DNA of 31,762 nt from a virus (IMGVR_UViG_3300021964_000296:1-31762), one strand, 5' to 3'. Counted from the stretch's first letter, positions 18,463 through 26,724 are shown. Numbers and translations are program-made. The notes: generated by a model not told the origin, from the sequence alone.

Positions 18463-18470
18463 TATTTATT
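18463..18470 (+). promoter_or_regulatory. Putative late promoter element TATTTATT
   Basis: Context TTACA-TATTTATT-ATCA in the 45-base gap between collagen 2 and the dioxygenase gene, 17 bases before its ATG. It would allow the modification genes to be expressed independently of the very long collagen transcript. Confidence 0.4.
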
Positions 18471-18487
18471 ATCACAAAAATTAAGTT

Positions 18488-19087
18488 ATGAATGTAGATT
18501 TTTCTTTTGATAGAGATGCATCACGGTTGGATGTCAATTACACGAACTATTATTGGTTTGATAACGGATTTTCAGTTGAAGAATTAGAGCGAATTGAAGA
18601 AATGACTTCTAATTTAGAGTTTGAAGACGCCGCAACTGGTCAAGAAGGTGCTAAAGTATCAAATTATCGTAAATCACGAATTAAATGGTGTCCGCAAAAT
18701 TCTGAATGGGACTGGGTTTACACTAAACTCCGTGATATGATTGTTGGTGCTAATAATGTTATGTGGAAATTTGACTTAACTCACATGAGAGAGCAAATCC
18801 AATACACCGAATATTATGGTAACAACGAAGGTGGGTATGAATGGCACATGGATTGTGGTTCAGGTGTCCAAAATCAAAGAAAAATATCCGTTACTGTACA
18901 ATTATCACATCCTGATGATTATGTGGGTGGTGATTTACAATTTAATTTAGGACAACAACTTACAGCACCACGAGTTCAAGGTGCTGCAGTAATATTTCCA
19001 TCGTTTTATTTACACAGAGTAACACCAGTAGTCAAAGGAACACGAAAATCATTTGTTCTTTGGGTTGGTGGAGAACCATATAGATAA
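18488..19087 (+). CDS. 2-oxoglutarate/Fe(II) dioxygenase, prolyl-4-hydroxylase type
   Basis: A 199-aa protein with the complete active-site set of the P4H/PKHD family: iron ligands H120-x-D122 (Y-E-W-H-M-D-C), distal H176 (F-Y-L-H-R-V-T-P-V) and the 2-oxoglutarate-binding R186 (K-G-T-R-K-S-F), followed by L-W-V-G-G. G-G-D-L-Q-F at 148-153 is also typical. The family hydroxylates a carbon using O2 and 2-oxoglutarate, giving succinate and CO2; protein substrates include proline in collagen-like chains. Similar enzymes are frequent in T4-like marine phages with unknown targets. Here the gene directly follows two collagen-like genes and precedes a glycosyltransferase, making the collagen rods the obvious candidate substrate (inference). 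The ribosome site is weak. Confidence 0.88.
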   Translation: MNVDFSFDRDASRLDVNYTNYYWFDNGFSVEELERIEEMTSNLEFEDAATGQEGAKVSNYRKSRIKWCPQNSEWDWVYTKLRDMIVGANNVMWKFDLTHMREQIQYTEYYGNNEGGYEWHMDCGSGVQNQRKISVTVQLSHPDDYVGGDLQFNLGQQLTAPRVQGAAVIFPSFYLHRVTPVVKGTRKSFVLWVGGEPYR

Positions 19088-19093
19088 TAATTT

Positions 19094-20383
19094 ATGATAA
19101 AAGTAAGTTTACCTACCGCTTTGGTATTTGGGTGGCATGAAACTGGCACTCACACGTTAGAATCGGATGTATATTTTGAAGAAGGTTTGTTTGAAGATGT
19201 AGTTTTACATTGTTATGACTCAACCAAAAATCTAAATCATTTAATTTCCAAGCATAATCCTGGAATAATTGTAACAATTGGTGATGAATTCAAAAATATT
19301 GATTTGGGAAAACACCTTATGTTGGAATCTAAACACCGACACTATAATCAAATCCCACCTAACAACATTTTTGCTAATGATATATTATGTCAGTCTACAT
19401 TTTGGGCATGTAAATCACAAACGGAAGTATATGCAAACAAGAATACTCCAATTATTTCAGTATTTACACCAACATATAAGACAAACGAACGAATTTTTAG
19501 AACTTATGAATCGTTAAAGAACCAAACATACCAACATTGGGAGTGGGTTATTGTTGATGATTCACCTGAAGGTGATTATAGAACATACGAGTATCTAAAA
19601 AGTATTGCAGATTCGGATTATAGGTTAAAACTTTATAGAATATCTCCAAATTCAGGTGGTAATGTTGGTGAGGTTAAACATAGAGCTGCTATGTTGTGTA
19701 ATGGTGAGTGGTTGGTTGAGTTAGACCATGATGATTATTTGATGCCAACCGCTCTTGAGGACATTTTAAGTGCTTCTAAAAAACATCCGGACTCTGGATT
19801 TATATATTCAGATTGTTGTGAGTTGTATGATGATGGTGAAATGAGACCATACGGACATATTGGTGATGATTGGTATGCAAATCCTGAAAATAGATTTAAT
19901 TGGGGATATGCCGGTCACACTTGGGAAACTCATTATGATAAACAATATCTCGTACACCATTATCAAGAGATAAATCCAAAAACTATTAGGTTCAACATTG
20001 GAATGCCTAATCATTTAAGGGCATGGCGTAGGGATGTATACTTTAAAATCAGAGGGCATAATAGAAACATTTCAGTTGCTGATGATTTTGAACTAATTGT
20101 AAAGACATTTTTAGAAACCAAGTTTACCCACATCAAAAAAATGTTGTATTTACAATATAATAATAGAAATTCTACCGTAGACAACAATTCAACTGATATT
20201 AATCGTAAAGCAAGGTTGATTCGTGACTATTATGATGTACAAATTCACGAGCGTATCAAACAACTTGGTGGATTTGACTGGAATTGGGATTTAAACGAAG
20301 GACATTCACATAAATTGCAAAATTGGATGGATAGAACTCGTTATTACGATAATGAGGAAGTATTAAATTATATAGTTAAGTGA
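19094..20383 (+). CDS. Family-2 (GT-A) glycosyltransferase
   Basis: A 429-aa protein. From about residue 118 it is a classic GT2 domain: I-I-S-V-F-T-P-T-Y at 120-128, S-L-K-N-Q-T-Y-Q-H-W-E-W at 140-151, V-D-D-S at 154-157, and the metal/nucleotide-sugar motif L-D-H-D-D at 210-214. A-W-R-R-D-V-Y lies further on. The ~115 residues before it and the ~130 after it are not recognised and may choose the acceptor. GT2 enzymes transfer a sugar from a nucleotide-sugar donor. No membrane segment is visible, so it is probably cytoplasmic. It starts 6 bases after the dioxygenase stop, so the two are very likely co-expressed. The acceptor could be hydroxylated or Ser/Thr residues of the collagen fibres, another virion protein, or a host glycan. 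Sugar and acceptor cannot be read from the sequence. Confidence 0.85.
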   Translation: MIKVSLPTALVFGWHETGTHTLESDVYFEEGLFEDVVLHCYDSTKNLNHLISKHNPGIIVTIGDEFKNIDLGKHLMLESKHRHYNQIPPNNIFANDILCQSTFWACKSQTEVYANKNTPIISVFTPTYKTNERIFRTYESLKNQTYQHWEWVIVDDSPEGDYRTYEYLKSIADSDYRLKLYRISPNSGGNVGEVKHRAAMLCNGEWLVELDHDDYLMPTALEDILSASKKHPDSGFIYSDCCELYDDGEMRPYGHIGDDWYANPENRFNWGYAGHTWETHYDKQYLVHHYQEINPKTIRFNIGMPNHLRAWRRDVYFKIRGHNRNISVADDFELIVKTFLETKFTHIKKMLYLQYNNRNSTVDNNSTDINRKARLIRDYYDVQIHERIKQLGGFDWNWDLNEGHSHKLQNWMDRTRYYDNEEVLNYIVK

Positions 20384-20400
20384 AACCCTTAACATAATAC

Positions 20401-20408
20401 TATTTATA
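20401..20408 (+). promoter_or_regulatory. Putative late promoter element TATTTATA
   Basis: Context ATAC-TATTTATA-TAGTGAG, 28 bases before the ATG at 20437, in a 53-base gap. It would start the neck/tail transcription unit. The extended sequence is very close to the copies at 5437 and 22982. Confidence 0.5.
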
Positions 20409-20436
20409 TAGTGAGAAATAGTATTTAGGAGTTTAA

Positions 20437-21600
20437 ATGTCAGTAAACATTCCAATTTGGCCAGGTTCAGGTTCATTTACAAGTGGTTCATCAACTCCTT
20501 TTGGATTTTTTGACTCTGATTCACAATTCAGGTCAGATGCTCCAAAAGTTGCAGAGTGGTGTGCTAAGAGATTGGGGTATCCGATTGTTGATGTTGAATT
20601 ACAGGACATCAATTTCTTTACTTGTTTTGAGGAAGCTGTAAACGAATACTCATCTCAAGTAAATCAGTACCGAGCTAAAGAAAACTTGTTATCATTACAA
20701 GGTTCATCATTGGATTTGGATTTATCAAATACCAATATGAATGCTAATATGCAAAACTTGGTAAACATTGCCAAAGATTATGGTACTGAAGCGTTGAGTG
20801 GTGGTAAAGTTACTGTTTACACCGGCTCTTTTGAAATGATAGCCGGTCAACAAATTTATGACCTTGGTGATGGTAATGTTGTAAACTTGGAGAGTGGTTC
20901 GATATCTAATGGTGTAACCCTTCGTAGAGTGTATCATACCCAACCACCAGCAATCATTAGATATTTTGACCCATTTGTGGGTACTGGTATGGGTTCTCAA
21001 CAAATGATGAATACATTTGGATGGGGTGCATACTCACCTGGAGTATCATTTATGATGCAACCAATGTTTGATGACCTTTTAAGATTACAAGCAATCGAAT
21101 TTAATGACCACATCCGTAAATCATCATATGGTTTCCACGTTGATGGTCAACGTATCAGATTATTCCCAGTCCCAGCAAATGGTGATACTGGTGCTAAAGT
21201 ATATTTTGATTACACGTTAGATAGTGAAACTAATTCACCAATCGCAAATTCAAATGTGGTTAGTGATTTGTCAAATGCACCATTTAATAGATTGGAATAT
21301 ACAAAAATCAATTCAGCTGGAAAGCAATGGATTGCAAGATACGCTTTGGCTCTTGCTAAAGAAATGTTGGGCGCAGTTAGAGCTAAATTTTCTTCAATTC
21401 CAATTCCTGGTGCTGATGTAACTCTCGATGGGTCAGACCTTCGTAACGAAGCATCTGCTGAAAAAGAATCATTGTTAACTCAATTGACCGAAATGTTGGA
21501 ATCAACATCTCGTAGAGCATTGATGGAAGCAAGAAAAGAAGAGAGTGAGTATTTGGAAGAAACACTTAATAGAGTTCCAAGACCAATTTATATAGGATAA
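20437..21600 (+). CDS. Neck/head-completion protein (T4 gp13-like position)
   Basis: A 387-aa soluble protein with a good ribosome site (TAGGAG) 9 bases before the ATG. It contains A-P-K-V-A-E-W-C-A-K-R-L-G-Y-P near residue 35, a helical stretch with F-E-E-A-V-N-E-Y-S, an aromatic/Gly-rich centre and an Arg/Glu-rich helical C-terminus ending in N-R-V-P-R-P-I-Y. No enzyme motif or membrane segment. The order of this gene, then gp14-like, gp15-like, sheath and tube, matches T4 genes 13-14-15-18-19 with the terminase genes missing, so I assign it the gp13-like neck role. The assignment rests on gene order plus general look; T4 gp13 is shorter (about 309 aa). A different head-tail connector role is possible. 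Confidence 0.55.
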   Translation: MSVNIPIWPGSGSFTSGSSTPFGFFDSDSQFRSDAPKVAEWCAKRLGYPIVDVELQDINFFTCFEEAVNEYSSQVNQYRAKENLLSLQGSSLDLDLSNTNMNANMQNLVNIAKDYGTEALSGGKVTVYTGSFEMIAGQQIYDLGDGNVVNLESGSISNGVTLRRVYHTQPPAIIRYFDPFVGTGMGSQQMMNTFGWGAYSPGVSFMMQPMFDDLLRLQAIEFNDHIRKSSYGFHVDGQRIRLFPVPANGDTGAKVYFDYTLDSETNSPIANSNVVSDLSNAPFNRLEYTKINSAGKQWIARYALALAKEMLGAVRAKFSSIPIPGADVTLDGSDLRNEASAEKESLLTQLTEMLESTSRRALMEARKEESEYLEETLNRVPRPIYIG

Positions 21601-21604
21601 CCAA

Positions 21605-22132
21605 ATGGCTTTATTCGGTGGACAAAGAGATATGGCTCTATTCAATAAAGTGAATAAAGAACTTATCAACGACATTATTGATACTGAAATCTACTACTAC
21701 CAAGTTGCTTTGACTGAAACTAAAGCAAATCTATATGGTGAAGGTAAGGATAAGGTATTCAATCAACCGGTTAAGATTCCAGCTCTCATTGAAAGAAATC
21801 AGTCAAGTCAAATCTCCGATGATTTTGGTCAATCGTACTCTCGTGAAGTTCAGTTTAGATTTTTACGAGATACATTGATAGATGTAAATGTAAAACCTGA
21901 AGTTGGTGATATTATTCAATGGAATGGTGAGTATCATTTGATTGATGCACAATACTCATACCAATATTTTGCTGGTAAGAATCCACAAACTTGGGATGGT
22001 GGTGAAACACAAGGTCTTAACGTATCTATTATATGTGATACTCATGTTACACGACAAACATCTATCAAATTGGTAGATACATATAGAGGTAACTCACGAC
22101 AAAATGATAACGAAGTACCATTAGGATTGTAA
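21605..22132 (+). CDS. Neck protein, T4 gp14-like
   Basis: A 175-aa protein with the features I associate with gp14-type neck proteins of T4-like marine phages: N-L-Y-G-E-G then V-K-I-P-A-L-I-E-R (about residues 40-62), S-D-D-F-G-Q-S-Y-S with R-F-L-R-D, and V-G-D-I-I-Q-W-N-G-E-Y followed by Q-Y-F-A-G-K-N-P. It would join the head portal to the tail with the preceding and next proteins. It starts 4 bases after the previous stop without a strong ribosome site and ends one base before the next ATG, so translation is probably coupled through all three genes. It is shorter than T4 gp14 (about 256 aa). Confidence 0.65.
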   Translation: MALFGGQRDMALFNKVNKELINDIIDTEIYYYQVALTETKANLYGEGKDKVFNQPVKIPALIERNQSSQISDDFGQSYSREVQFRFLRDTLIDVNVKPEVGDIIQWNGEYHLIDAQYSYQYFAGKNPQTWDGGETQGLNVSIICDTHVTRQTSIKLVDTYRGNSRQNDNEVPLGL

Positions 22133-22133
22133 G

Positions 22134-22973
22134 ATGGCTCAAAAGTATAGAAACGAAGACAAATCGAAACCAAACCTTACTCAAACTCAATCTTCTACAA
22201 GTGAAGATGTGAAATTGAATAAGGCAAGGCAGATTCGTAGAGACCAAGACAATGTAAAGAACATTTCAGTTGGTATTTACGATGTTGATTCTGCATTTAA
22301 GACATTTTTGGAGAAAGATGTAAAACCTACAATCGAAGATGATGGTAGATTCTACCCAGTCCCAGTAATGTACGCATCTCCAGAGAAATGGGCAAGTGCA
22401 CAACGTGATGGATTTATGAGAGATGACAATGGTATGATTTTAACACCAGTTATCTCATTCAAACGAAACAATCTTTCAATCAACACGGAATTATCCAAGT
22501 TAAAGGTAGCACAAAACGAAGATGCTCACCAAATGTTTGAAAGAAAGTATACAAGAACCAATAGATACGACCAATTTTCCATTTTAACCAATCAACAACC
22601 AAAAAAAGAGTATATGTCGGTTGAAAGACCCGATTATGTAAATTTAGAGTACGAAGTAGTCGTTTGGTGTGATTATATGGAGCAAGTAAACAAGATTGTC
22701 GAACAAATCGTGTTTTTCCAAGGTCGTTCTTTTGGCGATAGATACAAATTCGTAATCAAAGGTGATTCTTACTCATTCGAAACTATTTCAGAGATGGGAC
22801 AAGATAGAATTACTAAAGCAAACATCAATTTGACTGCTAAAGCATACATTGTTCCAGAATATGCGGCAATGACCAACAATACTAAACGTAAAATTTCGGT
22901 TGGTAAGGTATCTTGGGGAGAGAGTCCTAAATTGGGTGGAAATGACTTACCAATTAATAGTGGTAATGAATAA
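22134..22973 (+). CDS. Tail sheath terminator/stabiliser, T4 gp15-like
   Basis: A 279-aa protein, close to T4 gp15 in length (about 272 aa). Shared patterns include P-V-P-V-M-Y-A-S-P-E-K-W near residue 77 (T4: V-P-I-T-Y-A-S-K-E), P-V-I-S-F-K-R-N, an L-E-Y-E-V-V-V-W-C-D-Y-M-E-Q-V-N-K-I-V-E-Q-I segment (about 170-190) and a later strand segment ending A-Y-I-V-P-E (T4: G-W-M-Y-P-P). This protein caps the upper end of tube and sheath and links the tail to the neck. The first ~35 residues are charged and probably flexible. It starts one base after the gp14-like stop. Confidence 0.75.
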   Translation: MAQKYRNEDKSKPNLTQTQSSTSEDVKLNKARQIRRDQDNVKNISVGIYDVDSAFKTFLEKDVKPTIEDDGRFYPVPVMYASPEKWASAQRDGFMRDDNGMILTPVISFKRNNLSINTELSKLKVAQNEDAHQMFERKYTRTNRYDQFSILTNQQPKKEYMSVERPDYVNLEYEVVVWCDYMEQVNKIVEQIVFFQGRSFGDRYKFVIKGDSYSFETISEMGQDRITKANINLTAKAYIVPEYAAMTNNTKRKISVGKVSWGESPKLGGNDLPINSGNE

Positions 22974-22981
22974 TATTTACA

Positions 22982-22989
22982 TATTTATA
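22982..22989 (+). promoter_or_regulatory. Putative late promoter element TATTTATA
   Basis: Context TTTACA-TATTTATA-TAGTGAAAC, 24 bases before the ATG at 23014. TATTTATATAGTGA is shared exactly with the copy at 20401. Confidence 0.5.
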
Positions 22990-23013
22990 TAGTGAAACAA
23001 ATAAAATAATGTT

Positions 23014-23295
23014 ATGGAAGAAAAAACAATAGTAAATTTTACCGAAGAAGAAGTTGGTAAGGTTGCAGGGTTACAACAAAAGGTATTGACTATCAATACA
23101 CGACTTGGGGAAATTGAATTAGAGATTCACGAGTTAGAAACGAGATTCCAAAGTTTAAAATCTGAAAAACAAACACTCATTAATTCGTTTTCAGAAGTAA
23201 AAGCAGAGGAGGTGGAGTTGGGTAAGAGTTTAAGAGACAAATATGGTGAGGGAACTTACGATATTAGAACAAATACCTTTACTCCTAACAAATAA
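23014..23295 (+). CDS. Small coiled-coil protein of unknown function (93 aa)
   Basis: A 93-aa acidic protein whose middle (about residues 10-70) has a heptad-like coiled-coil pattern: V-A-G-L-Q-Q-K-V-L-T-I-N-T-R-L and I-E-L-E-I-H-E-L-E-T-R-F. The C-terminal tail (Y-G-E-G-T-Y-D-I) resembles a phage structural or assembly factor. It has its own promoter-like element, lies between the sheath terminator and sheath genes, and is followed by a further promoter-like element. T4 has no obvious counterpart at this place. A role in tail or sheath assembly is plausible but unproven. Confidence 0.6.
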   Translation: MEEKTIVNFTEEEVGKVAGLQQKVLTINTRLGEIELEIHELETRFQSLKSEKQTLINSFSEVKAEEVELGKSLRDKYGEGTYDIRTNTFTPNK

Positions 23296-23320
23296 GTAGT
23301 CGTTTCCCCATTTTTTGGTG

Positions 23321-23328
23321 TATTTATA
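23321..23328 (+). promoter_or_regulatory. Putative late promoter element TATTTATA upstream of the sheath gene
   Basis: Context GGTG-TATTTATA-ATAAGG, 37 bases before the sheath ATG at 23366. A separate promoter for the sheath gene fits the high copy number of sheath protein per virion. Confidence 0.45.
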
Positions 23329-23365
23329 ATAAGGAAAACCGAAAATTATATTTTAGGAGAAAATA

Positions 23366-25744
23366 ATGGCTGAAAGAATTGTAAGTCCTGGCGTATTTAC
23401 AAGAGAAAAAGACCTCTCATTCTTACCTGTTGGTATTGGTGAGATTGGAGCTGCTCTTATCGGACAAACCGTAAAAGGGCCTGCTTTCGTACCAACGAGA
23501 GTTGAGTCTTTTAACGAGTATCAACAAAAATTTGGTGGTCTTACCGAAGATTCATACCTTCCGTATACCGCTCAATCGTATTTAGAAGAAGCTGGTGCTG
23601 CAACTATCGTAAGAGTATTAGGTAGTGGTGGTTATACTCTTGGTAACCCAATTGTATTGACAATCTCATCTTCTGCTGGTAACAAAGTTGCCGCTGTATT
23701 ACACCCATCAACTCAAATTGATAAAACTAATACTGGTAATTTTGCTAATACCACTTCAAGTAGGGTAATTGATAATGTTGATGGTAGTACACTTATTGTA
23801 ACTGCTTCAAACTTCTCATTAAGTATTAGTGGTTCAGGTGCTACATTATCAACAGTGTCTGCATCATTAAATCCAAGTGATGCTAACTACCTTACAAAAA
23901 CATACGGATACGCTCCTAAATCTTCAAAGAATGTATACACTTACTTAAACTTCTCAACTTTCCAATCAGCATCTTTTGCTACCGGTGAGGTTGTTACAGT
24001 TCAAACTGCATCATTCTTGAACACAGCATACACAAGTGATTATTCTGAAGCATTAACTCCTTGGATTGTATCTCAAAGAGTGGGTGGTTCTACTACAAAC
24101 TTGTTTAAGTTCCACACACTTTCTCATGGTACTGCTACAAACTACGAATTTAAAGTAGGTATCCGTGACATCAAACCAGCTTCAGAGGTGCCAGGTTCTG
24201 AATATGGTACATTTAGTGTGATTGTTAGAAGAGTAGATACTGAAAAGATTCCTAATTCAATTTTCGGACAAGGTGTTGATGATTCTGATACTAAACCAAA
24301 TATTGTAGAAGAATTTACAGGTCTTAATCTTGACCCTAACTCACCAAACTACATTAAGAGAGTAATTGGTGACAAATACATTACTGTTGACGCTAATGGT
24401 AAATTGTCAACTAATGGTGACTACAATAACGCATCAGTTCACATTCGTGTAGAAGTTGATTCTGATGTAGACGCGGGTTCTATTGATTCATCACTCGTTC
24501 CTTTCGGATTTGCCGCATTGACTTCTCCACTTCAAAGTGGATATACATTACCAGACCCATCATATGTAGTGTCTCAATCAATTTCATCTGAATACAACAA
24601 GAGAGTATTCTTGGGATACAACTATGATTTCTCAAATACTGATAACTTGGCATTCCTAAACCCAGTACCTGCATCTTCAACTACAACAGTTGGTTCTGCG
24701 TTTAACTTGGCAGATTGTCACTCAAATGGTTCATCAATCACATTAACTTCAGACATCGATGCTAAGAAATTCATCGTACCTTTCCAAGGTGGTTTTGATG
24801 GATGGGAGCCAAACCGAGTTGTTAATGTAGGTTCATCTATTACCGCAGGAAATACTCAAGGATTAGATTGTACCAACGCAACATCTACCGGTACGGTTTC
24901 TATGAGAAAAGCTATCAACGCAGTATCAAATCCTGATGAATTTGACATCAATATGGTTGTAACTCCAGGTATGATTAATAGACTTCACTCTTCAGTCACC
25001 ACATTCGCTAAAGATATGTGTGAAGATAGATTGGATTGTTTCTATGTAATGGATGGTGGTGCATATGGTGACTCAATCAATGTGGTTGTTAATTCATTGA
25101 CTTCGTTTGATTCTAACTATGTTGCTACTTACCACCCTTGGTGTAAAATTCTTGATACCGATAAGAACAAACCAGTCTGGGTTCCGCCAAGTGTTGTACT
25201 TCCTGGTGTAATTGCATTTAGTGATTCAGTAGGTGCTGAATGGTACGCTCCTGCCGGTTTAAATCGTGGTGGACTTCCAAACGTAATTGAAGTTGAGACT
25301 CGTTTAACTCACGATGAGAGAGATACTCTATATACAAATAGAATCAACCCAATTGCTACGTTCCCAGCACAAGGTGTGACTGTATTCGGTCAAAAGACAC
25401 TTCAAGCTAGACCATCCGCTTTGGATAGAATCAATGTTCGTAGATTGTTAATCGCAGTGAAGAAATACATCGCATCTTCAACAAGATACTTGGTATTCGA
25501 AAACAACACCGCTGCTACAAGAAACCGCTTCTTGTCAATCGTGAACCCATACTTGGAATCAATCCAACAAAGAAATGGTTTGTACGCATTCCGTGTGGTA
25601 ATGGATGATTCAAATAACACACCGGATGTGATTGATAGAAACATTATGGTAGGGGAAATTTACTTACAACCAGCCAAGACTGCTGAATTCATTGTACTTG
25701 ACTTCAACATTCTTCCAACTGGCGCTGCATTCCCAGAGGCATAA
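23366..25744 (+). CDS. gp18: Contractile tail sheath protein, T4 gp18-like
   Basis: A 792-aa protein starting M-A-E-R-I-V-S-P-G-V-F-T-R-E-K-D, the usual sheath N-terminus. It continues with I-G-A-A-L-I-G-Q-T-V-K-G-P-A-F-V-P and Y-L-P-Y-T-A-Q-S-Y-L-E-E-A-G-A-A-T-I-V-R-V (residues 29-90). The C-terminal third is the conserved polymerisation domain: R-G-G-L-P-N-V near 635, I-N-P-I-A-T-F-P-A-Q-G, then L-D-R-I-N-V-R-R-L-L-I and the final beta part. The variable middle (about 100-450) is larger than in T4 gp18 (659 aa total) and would form outer-surface domains. The protein stacks in hexameric rings around the tube and contracts to drive it through the cell envelope. Strong ribosome site (TAGGAG) and own promoter element. 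Confidence 0.95.
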   Translation: MAERIVSPGVFTREKDLSFLPVGIGEIGAALIGQTVKGPAFVPTRVESFNEYQQKFGGLTEDSYLPYTAQSYLEEAGAATIVRVLGSGGYTLGNPIVLTISSSAGNKVAAVLHPSTQIDKTNTGNFANTTSSRVIDNVDGSTLIVTASNFSLSISGSGATLSTVSASLNPSDANYLTKTYGYAPKSSKNVYTYLNFSTFQSASFATGEVVTVQTASFLNTAYTSDYSEALTPWIVSQRVGGSTTNLFKFHTLSHGTATNYEFKVGIRDIKPASEVPGSEYGTFSVIVRRVDTEKIPNSIFGQGVDDSDTKPNIVEEFTGLNLDPNSPNYIKRVIGDKYITVDANGKLSTNGDYNNASVHIRVEVDSDVDAGSIDSSLVPFGFAALTSPLQSGYTLPDPSYVVSQSISSEYNKRVFLGYNYDFSNTDNLAFLNPVPASSTTTVGSAFNLADCHSNGSSITLTSDIDAKKFIVPFQGGFDGWEPNRVVNVGSSITAGNTQGLDCTNATSTGTVSMRKAINAVSNPDEFDINMVVTPGMINRLHSSVTTFAKDMCEDRLDCFYVMDGGAYGDSINVVVNSLTSFDSNYVATYHPWCKILDTDKNKPVWVPPSVVLPGVIAFSDSVGAEWYAPAGLNRGGLPNVIEVETRLTHDERDTLYTNRINPIATFPAQGVTVFGQKTLQARPSALDRINVRRLLIAVKKYIASSTRYLVFENNTAATRNRFLSIVNPYLESIQQRNGLYAFRVVMDDSNNTPDVIDRNIMVGEIYLQPAKTAEFIVLDFNILPTGAAFPEA

Positions 25745-25758
25745 ATTAGAGAAACGAC

Positions 25759-25766
25759 TATTTATT
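25759..25766 (+). promoter_or_regulatory. Putative late promoter element TATTTATT upstream of the tube gene
   Basis: Context AACGAC-TATTTATT-AGAAAG, 22 bases before the ATG at 25789, in the 44-base gap between sheath and tube. Confidence 0.45.
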
Positions 25767-25788
25767 AGAAAGACAATAGGAGATATAA

Positions 25789-26277
25789 ATGGCACAATTA
25801 CTTGACCCAAATGAAATTATGTTCACCAACTTTGAACCTAAAATGTCCAATAGGTTCATTATGTACATCGAGGGAATCCCTGCGTACTTGGTGAAAACGG
25901 CTGCCAGACCTGAAATCCAAAATGGTAAAGTGACTATCGACCATATCAACACTCGTAGATATGTAAAAGGTCGTTCTGAATGGCAAGACCTTTCAGTAAC
26001 TCTTTACGACCCAGTAGTTCCATCTGCTGCACAAGCAGTAATGGAGTGGGTACGTTTACACCACGAATCAGTAACAGGCCGTGATGGTTATTCTGACTTC
26101 TACAAAAAAGAAATTGTATTCAACAGTTTGGGTCCTGTTGGTGATAAGGTAGAAGAGTGGACATTGAAAGGTGCTTTTGTACAATCAGCTAAATTCTCTG
26201 ATATGGATTATGCTGGTGAAGATTTGGCAACAGTAGAATTGACACTTACTTACGATTACGCTATCTTACAATACTAA
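25789..26277 (+). CDS. gp19: Tail tube protein, T4 gp19-like
   Basis: A 162-aa protein, the same length class as T4 gp19 (163 aa). Typical features are F-E-P-K-M-S-N-R-F-I-M-Y-I-E-G-I-P (residues 15-31), a V-K-T-A-A-R-P segment, W-Q-D-L-S-V-T-L-Y-D-P (65-75), A-V-M-E-W-V-R-L-H and a final L-T-L-T-Y-D-Y-A. It forms the hexameric inner tube through which DNA passes. It follows the sheath directly, has an AGGAG ribosome site and its own promoter element, and is followed by a strong terminator, consistent with a high-level single-gene transcript. Confidence 0.95.
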   Translation: MAQLLDPNEIMFTNFEPKMSNRFIMYIEGIPAYLVKTAARPEIQNGKVTIDHINTRRYVKGRSEWQDLSVTLYDPVVPSAAQAVMEWVRLHHESVTGRDGYSDFYKKEIVFNSLGPVGDKVEEWTLKGAFVQSAKFSDMDYAGEDLATVELTLTYDYAILQY

Positions 26278-26310
26278 AATACCGGATTGTAGTAAAAATT
26301 GCAAAATGAT

Positions 26311-26334
26311 AACCCCACTTCGGTGGGGTTTTCT
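26311..26334 (+). terminator. Intrinsic terminator after the tail tube gene
   Basis: A perfect 8-bp stem AACCCCAC (26311-26318) / GTGGGGTT (26323-26330) closes a very stable TTCG tetraloop, followed by a short T-rich stretch. It lies 33 bases after the tube stop. Confidence 0.9.
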
Positions 26335-26347
26335 ATTAAATTGAGTA

Positions 26348-26355
26348 TATTTATT
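26348..26355 (+). promoter_or_regulatory. Putative late promoter element TATTTATT
   Basis: Context TGAGTA-TATTTATT-TGAGG, 36 bases before the ATG at 26392 and just after a terminator, so the 84-aa gene would need a promoter here. Confidence 0.45.
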
Positions 26356-26391
26356 TGAGGTTAACCAATTTATTAAACAAAGGAGATATCT

Positions 26392-26646
26392 ATGGCTATT
26401 CACGCAATCAAAAGAATCGAAGACAACATCGTAGTATACGTTAATGGTGGTACTATTGTTGATTCTTCTACTGAAAACCACTTGACATTCCAAGAAGCTA
26501 CTGCAGAGTGGGGTCTTGATGTAGATGGTTGGGACAAAGCAAAGTTCACATCAGTTGAATTGGCAGATGAATATGAGTTTCCAGAAGGTTTCGCATGTGA
26601 TGAAACTTGGAATCTTGTAGGAACTACAATGACCAAAGTAGGGTAA
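26392..26646 (+). CDS. Insulated 84-aa acidic protein of unknown function
   Basis: An 84-aa acidic, soluble protein starting M-A-I-H-A-I-K-R-I-E-D-N-I-V-V-Y-V-N-G-G. The opening strands and later W-G-L-D-V-D-G-W-D and F-A-C-D-E-T-W suggest a small compact beta-rich fold. One Cys (C70), no membrane segment. It has one of the strongest ribosome sites in the window (AAAGGAGAT), its own promoter element and a terminator on each side, so it is an independent single-gene unit between tail tube and baseplate genes. That layout suggests high expression and a role apart from its neighbours, such as a decoration protein or host-directed factor. I do not recognise its family. Confidence 0.65.
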   Translation: MAIHAIKRIEDNIVVYVNGGTIVDSSTENHLTFQEATAEWGLDVDGWDKAKFTSVELADEYEFPEGFACDETWNLVGTTMTKVG

Positions 26647-26666
26647 TTAAAAAAACCTTAAAAAAG

Positions 26667-26693
26667 ACCCTCACCAATCGGTGGGGGTTTTTT
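26667..26693 (+). terminator. Intrinsic terminator after the 84-aa gene
   Basis: ACCCTCACC (26667-26675) pairs with GGTGGGGGT (26680-26688) with one G-U pair and an AATC loop, followed by T-rich sequence at 26688-26693. Together with the terminator at 26311 it insulates the 84-aa gene. Confidence 0.9.
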
Positions 26694-26716
26694 GTATTAT
26701 AAATCTTTGACTTCCA

Positions 26717-26724
26717 TATTTATA
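26717..26724 (+). promoter_or_regulatory. Putative late promoter element TATTTATA upstream of the hub gene
   Basis: Context TTCCA-TATTTATA-TGTGG, 32 bases before the preferred ATG at 26757. It overlaps the in-frame ATG at 26724, which argues against that upstream start being used. Confidence 0.5.

Noticed and set aside
23296-23320. CCCC-ATTTTTTG-G stretch after the coiled-coil gene as a terminator
   Set aside because: Only a very short stem is possible and no T-run follows it.
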